From positions 27,834 to 91,833 of the forward strand of contig CALVDH010000007.1 of NCBI GenBank assembly GCA_944326235.1: 64,000 nt of DNA. The letters run 5' to 3'. Positions 35,282 through 44,022 of the stretch are shown here, in pieces (within the stretch, counting starts at the first letter, position 1; each line of letters opens with the position of its first letter). The notes under the pieces are model-generated. The model worked only from the letters and a program-made list of their open reading frames with translations. It searched no databases and was not told the DNA's origin. This DNA comes from an uncultured Bacteroidales bacterium. GTDB taxonomy: Bacteria; Bacteroidota; Bacteroidia; Bacteroidales; UBA932. The position numbers and the translations under genes were made by a program.

Positions 35282-38200
35282 GCCTTCTCTTTATCCGCGG
35301 CACTGATGATTTCCAGACAGTACTGGTAGAGCTGGAAGTTGTGCTGCAGGTCGGTCTGCGAGAGTACGGAGCCGCGGTAGGGCTGCGCGAAGAGTCTGAT
35401 GGCCTGCATGGTCTCTTCCAGGAAGCGCTCGGCCATGGCCATTCCCTTCTCCTTCTCACCGCACTTGATGTACAGGTCGATGGCATAGAGGACCATCTGC
35501 TCGTTGACATACATTACGGCAGCTGAGGTGTTGAGCGGGAAGTTGCGGTCGGGATAGGTCTCCTGCATGCGGTCGAGCACCTGCACCACTTTATCCTTCT
35601 CCCCTTTGTCGTACAGGGCTATGGCTGTCTGCACGAACATGAATCTCTGACCGGCCACTCCGTTGAACGTGGATATGTTCTGATAATCCACGAAGAAATC
35701 CTTGGAGAAGGAGTCCAGACGGTAGACATTCATGATGCGGTCGTACATCGCGTCAGTATCCACCTGTTCCACTGATGTCAGGGTAGTGCGGCTCTTGATG
35801 GGCACGAACTTATAGGTGAAGCCGTCGAACTGGAGGTAGTCCTCTATTCCGATATCCAGGCCGCCGCCCTGAGTCATGAAATAGATGGGGCGCTCCCAGT
35901 CGTAGTTGGCCAGCATATCCAGGATCATCAGCTCCGGCTTGTCCAGCAGATTGTCCCTGTCGAGAGGTATCTCCAGACACAGGGTGTCAAGTATCCTGTC
36001 ATAGTCCTCCTCAGGAACTATGTGATTCTTCATTACGTTCTCCTTATTGACGGGTATGAGCAGCCTGGAGGCGGGCAGATAACTCTCCTCGCGGCCATAG
36101 AAATTGACCTTGACACGGGGGTCGTTAAAGAGGGTTATGGCATCCTTGAGCAGGATGGGCCGGTTGAAACGGTCTATCACCTGCACGTAGTCGTTGGTGC
36201 CGTAGAGGTAGTTGATGCGCTTGGTGGTGAAACGTATGGGCTCGGCGTCGTACTGCTTCCACTGCATCTGGTCGATGTACCAGTCGATACCCAGCAGCGA
36301 GGTGTTCATTACCCTGGCATCCAGACGGGTGCCCTCGACCTCCTGGATGTACCAGAGGGGGAAGGTGTCGTTGTCCCCGTGGGTGATGAGTATCGCCTGG
36401 GGGTCGGTGGACATGAAGTAGTTGTAGGCCATGTCGCGGGCGGTGTAGCGGTTGCTGCGGTCGTGGTCGTCCCAGTTCTCGAAGGCCATCAGCAAAGGTA
36501 CTTGGAACAGCAATACAAAAACCACAATCGCCGTAGACTGCTCGGAAATTATTCTGGAAGCCGGCTTGCGCAGCCAGTCGTACACGGCCAGCACAGCCAG
36601 ACCTATCCATATCGAGAACATGTAGAACGAGCCGGCGTAGGCGTAGTCCCGCTCGCGGACCTGATAAGGAGACTGGTTGAGGTACAGGATGATAGCTATG
36701 CCTGTGAGGAAGAACAGCAGGAATGTTATCCACCAGTTGCGCTTGTCCTTGCCCAGCTGGTACAGCAGGCCGATGATGCCCAGCAGAAGAGGCAGCATGT
36801 AGTAGTGGTTCTTGCCCTTGTTGTTCACGATGTAGTCCGGTCCCTCGGACTGGTCTCCGAGACGGGCACGGTCGATGAATCCTATGCCGCACTCCCAGTT
36901 GCCCTTCACGGGGTCTCCGGGCACCTGACCGTGCAGGTCGTTCTGACGTCCGGCGAAGTTCCACATGAAGTAGCGCATGTACATGTAGTTGAGCTGGTAG
37001 TCGAAGAAGAACCGCATGTTGTCTGCGAAGGTGGGCATCCTGCGGTCAGTGCCGGGGATTACCTTGCCCCTGCCCTGTGTATAACTCTCGTAGAAACGGA
37101 TATGCGAGGGGTCCTTGCTGTGCATCCTGGGGAAGAACATCTTGCTCTCCGCCGGATAGCTGACCTCGGCAGGACCGGGCGCCTTGTAGTAGACGCTGTC
37201 CATCTTGGTATAGTAATCCTTTACCTTATAGTCGTCGTAGACCGAGGCAAATGTCTGCCCGTAGACCAGGGGAGCGCTGCCGTACTGCTCGCGGCCCAGG
37301 TACTTGACGAGGGCGAAGGGATTGTCAGGCTGTCCCTCGTTGGTGGGAGTGTTGTTCGCCGAGCGGATGACCACCATGGCGAAAGCCGAGTAGCCTATGA
37401 CTATCATTGTAAAGCAGAGCGAGATGATATTCCATACGTGCGAGCCCTTGCGGTAAGTGAGATAGACTGCCAGGAAACACAGTACCAGCAGTACTATGAG
37501 GAAGAAGGCCGCACCGCTGTTGAACGGCAGGTGGAACACATTGACGAAGAGCAGGTCGAATACAGCCGCAATCTTTGGCAGGTAGGGAATGATGCCCCAG
37601 AGCACTACGGCCAGGATAACAGCGGAGAGAGCCAGCACTCCGACGCAGCCCCAGGTGGTGACTTTGGAGGCTTTCTTATAGTAGTAGACAAATGCTATCG
37701 CGGGTATGACCAGCAGGTTCAGCAGATGCACTCCTATCGAGAGTCCCATCAGGAAGGCTATAGCCACTATCCAGCGGTCGGCATACTCGGTGTCGGCCTG
37801 TTCCTCCCATTTGAGAATCATCCAGAACACCGCGGCGGTGAACAGGGAGGACATCGCGTAGACCTCGGCCTCCACTGCGGAGAACCAGAAGGTATCGGAC
37901 CAGCAGTAGGCCAGGGAGCCCACTATACCGGCTCCTATCAGGGCCAGGGCCTCTCCCATGGAGAGCTCTCCGGCACGGCCGTTCTTCTCTATGATACGGC
38001 GTCCCAGGTGGACGATGGTCAGATAGAGGAAAAATATAGTGAATGCGGAGCATAGGGCGCTCATCACATTGACCGCCATAGCGGCATGCTCGGGTGAGGC
38101 AAACATGGTGAATACCCTGGCGATGAGCTGGAATACAGGGTTGCCCGGGGCATGGCCGACCTCCAGTTTATAGGATGAGGCGATGAACTCGCCGCAGTCC

Positions 38201-38307
38201 CAGAAACTGACTGTAGGCTCGATAGTGAGAAGATATGTAACGGCGGCGGTCAGAAGAACCATGACCGAGAAAATGCGGTTGATGAATTTAAACTTTTTCT
38301 GCTCCAT
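35233..38307 (-). CDS. DUF2723 membrane protein (GT-C-like glycosyltransferase)
   Basis: 1024 residues. The N-terminal two thirds hold about ten or more membrane segments and the DUF2723 signature near the start: TYLLTIEPTVSFWDCGEFIASSY in two parts (EPTVSFWDCGEF, then HAPGNPVFQL). The C-terminal third is soluble with helical repeats. DUF2723 proteins resemble protein O-mannosyltransferases (GT-C fold) with an acidic residue in the first loop (here DCGE). A role in glycosylating exported proteins or lipids is likely but its acceptor is unknown. Monocistronic. Confidence 0.85.
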   Translation of the reverse strand: MEQKKFKFINRIFSVMVLLTAAVTYLLTIEPTVSFWDCGEFIASSYKLEVGHAPGNPVFQLIARVFTMFASPEHAAMAVNVMSALCSAFTIFFLYLTIVHLGRRIIEKNGRAGELSMGEALALIGAGIVGSLAYCWSDTFWFSAVEAEVYAMSSLFTAAVFWMILKWEEQADTEYADRWIVAIAFLMGLSIGVHLLNLLVIPAIAFVYYYKKASKVTTWGCVGVLALSAVILAVVLWGIIPYLPKIAAVFDLLFVNVFHLPFNSGAAFFLIVLLVLCFLAVYLTYRKGSHVWNIISLCFTMIVIGYSAFAMVVIRSANNTPTNEGQPDNPFALVKYLGREQYGSAPLVYGQTFASVYDDYKVKDYYTKMDSVYYKAPGPAEVSYPAESKMFFPRMHSKDPSHIRFYESYTQGRGKVIPGTDRRMPTFADNMRFFFDYQLNYMYMRYFMWNFAGRQNDLHGQVPGDPVKGNWECGIGFIDRARLGDQSEGPDYIVNNKGKNHYYMLPLLLGIIGLLYQLGKDKRNWWITFLLFFLTGIAIILYLNQSPYQVRERDYAYAGSFYMFSIWIGLAVLAVYDWLRKPASRIISEQSTAIVVFVLLFQVPLLMAFENWDDHDRSNRYTARDMAYNYFMSTDPQAILITHGDNDTFPLWYIQEVEGTRLDARVMNTSLLGIDWYIDQMQWKQYDAEPIRFTTKRINYLYGTNDYVQVIDRFNRPILLKDAITLFNDPRVKVNFYGREESYLPASRLLIPVNKENVMKNHIVPEEDYDRILDTLCLEIPLDRDNLLDKPELMILDMLANYDWERPIYFMTQGGGLDIGIEDYLQFDGFTYKFVPIKSRTTLTSVEQVDTDAMYDRIMNVYRLDSFSKDFFVDYQNISTFNGVAGQRFMFVQTAIALYDKGEKDKVVQVLDRMQETYPDRNFPLNTSAAVMYVNEQMVLYAIDLYIKCGEKEKGMAMAERFLEETMQAIRLFAQPYRGSVLSQTDLQHNFQLYQYCLEIISAADKEKAQEYSRILEEFLNNAV

Positions 38308-38344
38308 TTGTTATCAAATTCGTATGTATAAGCCGCAAATATAC

Positions 38345-38352
38345 TAAATTTG
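38345..38352 (+). promoter_or_regulatory. -7 box of the SUI1-hemD-rnpA-yidD run
   Basis: TAAATTTG matches TAnnTTTG, 16 bp before the ATG at 38369, suggesting a very short leader. Confidence 0.5.
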
Positions 38353-38368
38353 CGAAAAATTTACCCTT

Positions 38369-38686
38369 ATGCCTCTGGTTTACTCAACAAATCCCGATTT
38401 TAATCTTCCCTCCGGGGAGGAGCGGAAGGTGGAGACTCTTCCTCCCTCGAAGCAGAAACTTACTGTGTACCTGGACAGGCGCAACCGGGGCGGAAAGACC
38501 GTGACCCTCGTCAAGGGCTTCATCGGCAGTGAGGAGGACCTCGCGGAACTCGGACGCACGCTCAAGAGCCGCTGCGGCACCGGAGGCAGCGCCAAGGACG
38601 GGGAAATACTCATCCAGGGCGACTGCAGGGACAAGGTGACAACACTCCTGACCGGTATGGGCTATGCGGCTAAGCGGGGTAACTGA
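38369..38686 (+). CDS. SUI1/eIF1-like translation factor (YciH family)
   Basis: 105 residues. The C-terminal 70 residues are an SUI1 domain: LTVYLDRRNRGGKTVTLVKGF, LAELGRTLKSRCGTGGSAKDG and ILIQGDCRDKV. Bacterial members bind the 30S subunit and affect initiation fidelity in vitro; their role in the cell is unclear. It overlaps the DUF4271 gene by 23 bp and leads a run that goes through hemD and rnpA. Confidence 0.93.
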   Translation: MPLVYSTNPDFNLPSGEERKVETLPPSKQKLTVYLDRRNRGGKTVTLVKGFIGSEEDLAELGRTLKSRCGTGGSAKDGEILIQGDCRDKVTTLLTGMGYAAKRGN

Positions 38687-39371
38687 TATTATTCCGGCGG
38701 GGGACCTTCTGCCAGGCTCCATCCTTCAGAGATATGACATCGGGACGGAGGCGGCCCCGGCTATCCAGGGTGCCGGCTATTTTGTGTGGGCAGTCCTTTT
38801 TATTATTTTCTTTGCCTTGATTTTCAAAGGTCAGACTGCGGTTTTCATAGCCTGGGCAGGAGACTTTATCCGATTCCCGGCCAAGCGTACTTACTTTACG
38901 GTGTCCTCTGCCGTGAGTGTGGGCCTGCCCCTGGCATTTCTCATCTTCCTGCCCCTTGCCGCCTGCCTGGTCTACGGTCCGTCCGTGGTGGATGCGCCCT
39001 ACTGGCTGATACTGGCGGTCATTGCCGGGTATGCCGTACTGAAGGCCATAGTCCTTGCGGGGATAGGATATGTTTCCGGCGAGAAGGAGGCCATGACTGT
39101 CCTTGCGCGGGCCAACGCACTGTTTTTCATCATACTGACCCTCGTGCTCTCCATCCTTTCCGTCATCTGGATATTCCTGCCTGATGTACCCCCTGTGGTG
39201 GTTGGGACAGTGGCCGAGATACTGACCGCAGCGATTCTGCTGCTGTATGCCGTGATGCTGCTGAGAATATTTTTTGCTTTCAGGGAACCTCTTTTACTGA
39301 CTATTTTGTATCTTTGCACGCTTGAAATTTTGCCTATAGCGACAGCTGTAGTGACGGTTTTTAAATATTAA
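38664..39371 (+). CDS. DUF4271 membrane protein
   Basis: 235 residues with about six membrane segments, matching DUF4271, a Bacteroidota family normally placed directly before hemD, as here. Function unknown; the constant neighbour hints at a role in heme or envelope metabolism. The start lies 23 bp inside the SUI1 gene. Confidence 0.82.
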   Translation: MRLSGVTDIIPAGDLLPGSILQRYDIGTEAAPAIQGAGYFVWAVLFIIFFALIFKGQTAVFIAWAGDFIRFPAKRTYFTVSSAVSVGLPLAFLIFLPLAACLVYGPSVVDAPYWLILAVIAGYAVLKAIVLAGIGYVSGEKEAMTVLARANALFFIILTLVLSILSVIWIFLPDVPPVVVGTVAEILTAAILLLYAVMLLRIFFAFREPLLLTILYLCTLEILPIATAVVTVFKY

Positions 39372-39387
39372 CACACTGCATAAGACA

Positions 39388-40131
39388 ATGACAATAAGCG
39401 ATATTCTGGTTGCACAACCCGCTCCAGGGAACACTCAGTCTCCTTTCTCGGAGATTACCTCCAAGTTCGGTGTCCATGTGGACTATTCTCCTTTCTTTCA
39501 CATAGAACCATTGACAGCCAAGGAGTTCAGAGCCCAGAAAGTGACTATCCTCGACTATACGGCCATATTCTTCTCGGCCAAGTCCTCCATCGACGCTTTC
39601 TTCGCCGTGTGCGAGGCCATGAGGGTCACCGTACCGGAGACGATGAAATACTTCTGTACCACGGAGAACATAGCTCTCTATCTTCAGAAGCACATCGTAT
39701 ACCGCAAGCGCAAGATCTTCTTCGGCAAGGGCACCGTGGACTCGGTCATCGAGACCATAGGCACCAAGCACAAGGGGGAGAACTTCCTCATAGCCTCTAC
39801 GGACAGTACCAAGCCTGAGGTCATCAAGGCTTTCACCAAGGCAGGAGTGAAGTTCGGCAACGCCGTTTTCAGCAAGACAGTCTACAGCGACCTGACCCAG
39901 ATAGACCTGAGCAAGTACCAGATGGTCGTTTTCTACAGTCCCTCGGATGTCAAGTCCCTGCTGAACGCCTACCCTGAGTTCCAGCAGAACGGGCTGCTCT
40001 TCGTAACTTACGGGGCCTCGACCGCAAAGGCTCTGAAAGATCACGGCTATGCCGTAGAAGTGGAGGCTCCCACCCCCGAGGCTCCCTCCGTATCCAAGGC
40101 CCTTATGCTCTACCTCGAAAAGGTGAAATAA
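39388..40131 (+). CDS. hemD: Uroporphyrinogen-III synthase
   Basis: 247 residues, the HemD fold of two alpha/beta domains. Blocks: YTAIFFSAKSSIDAFF, VVFYSPSDVKSLL and LFVTYGASTAKALKDHGY. It closes and rearranges hydroxymethylbilane into uroporphyrinogen III. HemD sequences diverge strongly, and the call is supported by the DUF4271-hemD-rnpA-yidD order of Bacteroidales. The stop shares one base with the next start. Confidence 0.85.
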   Translation: MTISDILVAQPAPGNTQSPFSEITSKFGVHVDYSPFFHIEPLTAKEFRAQKVTILDYTAIFFSAKSSIDAFFAVCEAMRVTVPETMKYFCTTENIALYLQKHIVYRKRKIFFGKGTVDSVIETIGTKHKGENFLIASTDSTKPEVIKAFTKAGVKFGNAVFSKTVYSDLTQIDLSKYQMVVFYSPSDVKSLLNAYPEFQQNGLLFVTYGASTAKALKDHGYAVEVEAPTPEAPSVSKALMLYLEKVK

Positions 40132-40934
40132 TGCGGCGGCCGGGCTACATAGTCCTGTTGTCGGCCATACTCACGTGTGGATTGTGCGCTGTCTCATGCA
40201 ACCGCGAGAATCCCGCCTACAACCGCGAGAACCTCAAGGCCACCTGGCTCGTCCACACCCTTGACGGCAGCCCTCTCGATGAGCGCAGCTGCACCGTCAT
40301 GACATTCACATCCTCCAGCACTGTTACCTGGGCCGGAGTCCTCACACTGGAGGATGCCAATTATCAATGGGGCGAGAATACCCTTCTCTACGACGTCTAC
40401 TGCTGCGACCTCTCCGTCTCCGGAACCTTTGACGGACTGTTCGGATATCTTGCGCCGATGGAGACGGCCCAGGAGTATTCTTTCGTACACCATGAGGACT
40501 CGCTGATGACCCTGGGAGTGGAGAGATGGATGACCGGCGGAGAGGAGGTCACTCCCGAGTTCTCGCAGATGACCATGCGCAAGCTGCCGGCCTCGTATTC
40601 CGCCACCGACACCATCGCCGGGGTATGGCAGTTCATTACCCGCGGCGGAGAGGACTTCTCCTCATACAGGATTCAGTTCGCATCCGACGGAGGACTTACC
40701 CTGTCGTCCCGTTCCGGGGAAAACGACTGGACTCCGATGGGGGCCGGAGAGGATTACTTCCGCATCTACGACGATTTCCTGGCCCTGACACTCTATGACA
40801 ATCCCGTTTTCGGTACGCCCGCCAAGTGGGATGTCAAGTGTTTCCGTATCGACAGTATCTCCGACTCCACCGCAACGATGTCCCTGCGTTCGGCCGGAGA
40901 GTCATTCACCCTGTCCTACATATCCTCCAACTGA
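40131..40934 (+). CDS. Lipoprotein inserted between hemD and rnpA
   Basis: 267 residues with lipobox AVSC (Cys23). Two similar halves (about 30-150 and 160-267) each begin with a W-x(4-5)-G pattern (LKATWLVHTLDGS; IAGVWQFITRGG), as in lipocalin-like Bacteroidota lipoproteins, so it may be a tandem lipocalin-like protein. The ATG shares a base with the hemD stop, and rnpA follows by 1 bp, so it is expressed with both. I do not recognise its family. It is not a standard member of the DUF4271-hemD-rnpA-yidD order. Confidence 0.65.
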   Translation: MRRPGYIVLLSAILTCGLCAVSCNRENPAYNRENLKATWLVHTLDGSPLDERSCTVMTFTSSSTVTWAGVLTLEDANYQWGENTLLYDVYCCDLSVSGTFDGLFGYLAPMETAQEYSFVHHEDSLMTLGVERWMTGGEEVTPEFSQMTMRKLPASYSATDTIAGVWQFITRGGEDFSSYRIQFASDGGLTLSSRSGENDWTPMGAGEDYFRIYDDFLALTLYDNPVFGTPAKWDVKCFRIDSISDSTATMSLRSAGESFTLSYISSN

Positions 40935-40935
40935 C

Positions 40936-41253
40936 ATGAAACTGGCTGAGAAAATCCATACCGGCGGGCGCAAGTTCTACAGCTGGCCCTATCGTGTCTA
41001 TTATCTGGACATGACGGAGGGCGAGACTCAGTCTGTCATCATATCCGTCCCCAAGAAACTCTTCAAACGGGCCGTCAGGCGCAATCTCATACGCCGGCGC
41101 ACCCGCGAGGCCCTGCGCCTGATGATGGGAGAGTTTCCGGCCCTGGAAGGACGTCATCTCATGCTGGTGTATACCGCAACTGAAATCCTGGATTATGCAG
41201 CCATCTACGAAGGACTCGGCGCAGCGCTGGGCAAGATTCCGCCGCTTTCTTAA
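40936..41253 (+). CDS. rnpA: Ribonuclease P protein component
   Basis: 105 residues from the ATG at 40936. The RNR signature is [18 protein letters not shown], which binds the RNase P RNA; the central beta sheet [11 protein letters not shown] precedes it. It helps the RNA subunit cut tRNA 5' leaders. yidD begins 59 bp before its end in another frame, the usual rnpA-yidD overlap. Confidence 0.92.
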   Translation: MKLAEKIHTGGRKFYSWPYRVYYLDMTEGETQSVIISVPKKLFKRAVRRNLIRRRTREALRLMMGEFPALEGRHLMLVYTATEILDYAAIYEGLGAALGKIPPLS

Positions 41254-41470
41254 GAAGGCGCTGATCTTTCCCTTCGTACTCCTGATACGCTTCTATCAGG
41301 TGTGCATCTCGCCGTACACTCCCGCAGCCTGCCGCTTCACTCCCACCTGCTCCGCATACGCTCTGGAGGCATTCCGCAAGCACGGCCCGATAAAGGGCCT
41401 CTACCTGTCTGTACGCCGTATCCTCAGGTGCCACCCGTGGGGAGGCAGCGGCTATGATCCGGTACCTTAG
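41195..41470 (+). CDS. yidD: Membrane protein insertion efficiency factor YidD
   Basis: 91 residues with the family core [31 protein letters not shown] and [11 protein letters not shown] (both seen in parts), including the conserved cysteines. An amphipathic N-terminal helix attaches it to the inner membrane, where it helps YidC-dependent insertion. It overlaps rnpA by 59 bp. The 3' end is 10 bp from the stop of the convergent LuxE-like gene. Confidence 0.95.
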   Translation: MQPSTKDSAQRWARFRRFLKKALIFPFVLLIRFYQVCISPYTPAACRFTPTCSAYALEAFRKHGPIKGLYLSVRRILRCHPWGGSGYDPVP

Positions 41471-41479
41471 GGGAAAATT

Positions 41480-42484
41480 CTATTCGATGAGCATATTGCA
41501 GCCGCGGCGCTCAGAGCCCTGAAGACGGCCTTCGACGGTAAATGAACCGTCCGGATATGCGCGGCCCGTGTCCTCCGTCTCAATGAACGAGCAGGAGTTG
41601 CGGTTGGCCAGGTCGATGATGTGAATGATGCCACGTTCGCCGGGAGATGACTCCCTGAAAGGGTCGTTGATATCGCGGATAATGACCCTCATCCACGCGG
41701 GTGCGCGGAAGACCCCGTCTCCGGCAGAATAGGCCTGGGAGAGCAGCTCGCACATCCCGTACTCGGAATGAACGGCCCTGAGGCCGAATCCCCCGCCCAG
41801 ACAGCGGTGCAGTTCCTCCCGGGTGAGCTCCTCGCGGCGCCCCTTCATCCCCCCTGTCTCCATGACGGTGAGCCAGGAGTCATTCGGACCTTCCAATCTG
41901 TATTTTTCCGTAAAATCCAGGAGGGCGAAAGCCACTCCCAGCAGAAGGGTCTTCTGTCCCCTTCCCCGCAGCTCCGCGAGGGTGCTGTAGAGGCGGTCGT
42001 GGTCGTAAAGATAATAACCGCTCTCCGGGCGGCCGCTCTCCCGTATCAGACGGTCCGCCATATAGACCAGGGAAGAGCCCTCACGCTCCAGATAAGCGGG
42101 CAGCAGGGCCAGGATGACATAATCCTCCGGCGCCCCGTAAAAATGCCGGAAACCGGCTAAAAAGCTCCTTTCGTACAGGCTGACATCCGTCACGCAATGG
42201 CGCGAGGGTATCTGGCCCGTCGTGGAGCTGCTGAAAAAAATCTTCTGCGGCGCCACGGGCTGCGGCTCCGCAGAAGATATGATGTCGTACTGCTTGAAGA
42301 AACGGATGGGCAGGAAGGGGATATCCGCGATGTCCCGTACTCTGTCAGGAACGGCCTCCAGCAGGTCGGCATACTGACGGTACTGAGGGCAGAGGGCATA
42401 CTGACGGCGGAATGTCTCCAGTGCGCAGGCAGTGAAAGCCTCCGGAGTGTCAATCCCGAAAATACGCTCTTCCGTGTCTCCCAT
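41480..42484 (-). CDS. LuxE-like acyl-protein synthetase / ligase
   Basis: 334 residues of the LuxE family (PF04443), adenylate-forming enzymes related to acyl-CoA ligases. Motifs: IPFLPIRFFKQYDI, the Ser/Thr-rich loop FFSSSTTGQIPSRH, TGGMKGRREELTREE and SEYGMCELLSQAY. In luminous bacteria LuxE activates fatty acids; in Bacteroidota its relatives occur near surface-polysaccharide and lipid genes. It lies 19 bp downstream of tnaA on the same strand, a neighbour with no obvious link. Confidence 0.85.
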   Translation of the reverse strand: MGDTEERIFGIDTPEAFTACALETFRRQYALCPQYRQYADLLEAVPDRVRDIADIPFLPIRFFKQYDIISSAEPQPVAPQKIFFSSSTTGQIPSRHCVTDVSLYERSFLAGFRHFYGAPEDYVILALLPAYLEREGSSLVYMADRLIRESGRPESGYYLYDHDRLYSTLAELRGRGQKTLLLGVAFALLDFTEKYRLEGPNDSWLTVMETGGMKGRREELTREELHRCLGGGFGLRAVHSEYGMCELLSQAYSAGDGVFRAPAWMRVIIRDINDPFRESSPGERGIIHIIDLANRNSCSFIETEDTGRAYPDGSFTVEGRLQGSERRGCNMLIE

Positions 42485-42503
42485 TTCCTCTCACTTTTCA
42501 GGA

Positions 42504-43886
42504 TTATCTGTCGGCCCTTTCGAGCTCGATGGTGAAGTGCCTCATGATGGGCAGTTCCTTGACGATCTTGTAACCGCGGGTGATGGACTCGCGGCGGTCG
42601 TAGACGTTCTTGGCTGCGGCTGCGATGTAGTCCATGTGGTTGTTGGTGTACACCCTGCGGGGAATGGCCAGACGGAGCAGCTCGAGGGCCGGATAGCGGT
42701 TCTCGCGGGTGACGGGGTCGCGGTCAGCGAGCAGCGAGCCGATCTCCACGCCGCGGATACCGGCTTCGAGATAGAGCTCGATACCGAGGGTCTGGGCGAT
42801 GAACTCCTCCTTGGGAAGGTGAGTCAGGATCTTCTTGGCATCGAGGAAGATGGCGTGTCCGCCGGCAGGCCTCTGGTAGGGCACTCCGTACTCGTCCAGC
42901 TTCTTGCCGAGGTAGGCCACCTGGTTGATGCGGGTCTCCAGGTACTCGAACTCGGTACCTTCGAGCAGACCCTGAGCCAGTGCGTTCATGTCGCGGCCGG
43001 CCATACCGCCATAGGTCAGGAAGCCCTCGTTCATGATGGTGAACATCTGGGCCTTGCGCATATCAGCCTCGTCACGGAAGGCCACGAAACCTCCGATGTT
43101 GACGATGGCGTCCTTCTTGGCCGACATGGTCATATAATCCGCGCCCTCATACATCTCGTGTACGATCTCGCGGATGGACTTGTTCTCATAGCCCTTCTCG
43201 CGGGTCTTGATGAAGTAGGCGTTCTCGGCAAAGCGTGCGGAGTCCATGAGCAGCTTGACGCCGTATTTCTTACACAGAGCGGATACGCCCTTGATGTTCT
43301 CCATGGATACGGGCTGTCCGCCGGCGGTGTTGTTGGTGACCGTAAGCACTACGCACGGAATCTTCTCACGGGGAGTGGTCTTCAGTACTTCCTCGAGTCT
43401 TTCCAGGTCCATGTTGCCCTTGAAGGGAATCTCCAGCTCAGTGTTGGAGGCCTCCTTGATGGTGCAGTCCAGCGCTATGGCCTTGCGGTACTCGATGTGG
43501 CCCTTGGTGGTGTCGAAATGGGAGTTGCCGGGAAGGATGTCGCCCTCCTTCACGATGCTCGAGAACAGCACGTTCTCAGCTGCACGGCCCTGGTGCGAAG
43601 GGAGTATGTAGGGAAGTCCGGTCAGCATCTCTATAGTGTCTTTCAGCCTGTAGAAAGAACGTGCGCCGGCATAGCTCTCGTCGCCCTCCATGATGGCGGC
43701 CCACTGCTTGTCGCTCATGGCTCCGGTACCGGAGTCGGTCAGCAGGTCGATGAACACATAGTCGCTCTTAAGGAGGAAAAGGTTGTACTTGGCCTCTTTA
43801 ATCCATTTCTCGCGCTCCTCGCGGGTACTTTTACGGATGGTCTCCACCATCTTGATTCTGTAAGATTCTGCAAAAGGAAGTTCCAT
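42504..43886 (-). CDS. tnaA: Tryptophanase (tryptophan indole-lyase)
   Basis: 460 residues. A PLP enzyme splitting tryptophan into indole, pyruvate and ammonia. The PLP lysine is in SAKKDAIVNIGG, and DSARFAENAYFIKTRE, TNNTAGGQPVS and PAGGHAIFLDA match tryptophanases. Tyrosine phenol-lyase is the close alternative; at its diagnostic arginine (ME-R-G) this protein has isoleucine (VE-I-G), and the AGGHAIF block agrees with tryptophanase. Indole would be a signal in a gut setting. No tnaC-like leader peptide or tnaB permease is seen. Confidence 0.92.
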   Translation of the reverse strand: MELPFAESYRIKMVETIRKSTREEREKWIKEAKYNLFLLKSDYVFIDLLTDSGTGAMSDKQWAAIMEGDESYAGARSFYRLKDTIEMLTGLPYILPSHQGRAAENVLFSSIVKEGDILPGNSHFDTTKGHIEYRKAIALDCTIKEASNTELEIPFKGNMDLERLEEVLKTTPREKIPCVVLTVTNNTAGGQPVSMENIKGVSALCKKYGVKLLMDSARFAENAYFIKTREKGYENKSIREIVHEMYEGADYMTMSAKKDAIVNIGGFVAFRDEADMRKAQMFTIMNEGFLTYGGMAGRDMNALAQGLLEGTEFEYLETRINQVAYLGKKLDEYGVPYQRPAGGHAIFLDAKKILTHLPKEEFIAQTLGIELYLEAGIRGVEIGSLLADRDPVTRENRYPALELLRLAIPRRVYTNNHMDYIAAAAKNVYDRRESITRGYKIVKELPIMRHFTIELERADR

Positions 43887-43967
43887 GATGATATCAGATT
43901 TTAAAAATTGTCCCCAAATTTAAGCATAATTGTAATAGAACCTCTCAATTTTCTGCAAAAAATAAAA

Positions 43968-43996
43968 CCGGGGCGGTCACATACGGACCGTCCCGG
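43968..43996 (-). terminator. secDF terminator
   Basis: CCGGGGCGGTC (43968-43978) pairs with GACCGTCCCGG (43986-43996), one wobble, 7-nt loop. On the minus strand it is followed by TTTTATTTTTT. It separates secDF from tnaA. Confidence 0.8.
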
Positions 43997-44022
43997 CTCT
44001 ACTGTCTTACTGGCTGAGGCTG

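Noticed and set aside
36022..38055. Long plus-strand open frame opposite the DUF2723 gene
   Set aside because: Low-complexity antisense translation, no promoter, and the DUF2723 gene is well supported.
42504..43886. Tyrosine phenol-lyase instead of tryptophanase
   Set aside because: The residue diagnostic for phenol-lyase (Arg in MERG) is Ile here, and DSARFAENAYF and AGGHAIF match tryptophanase.
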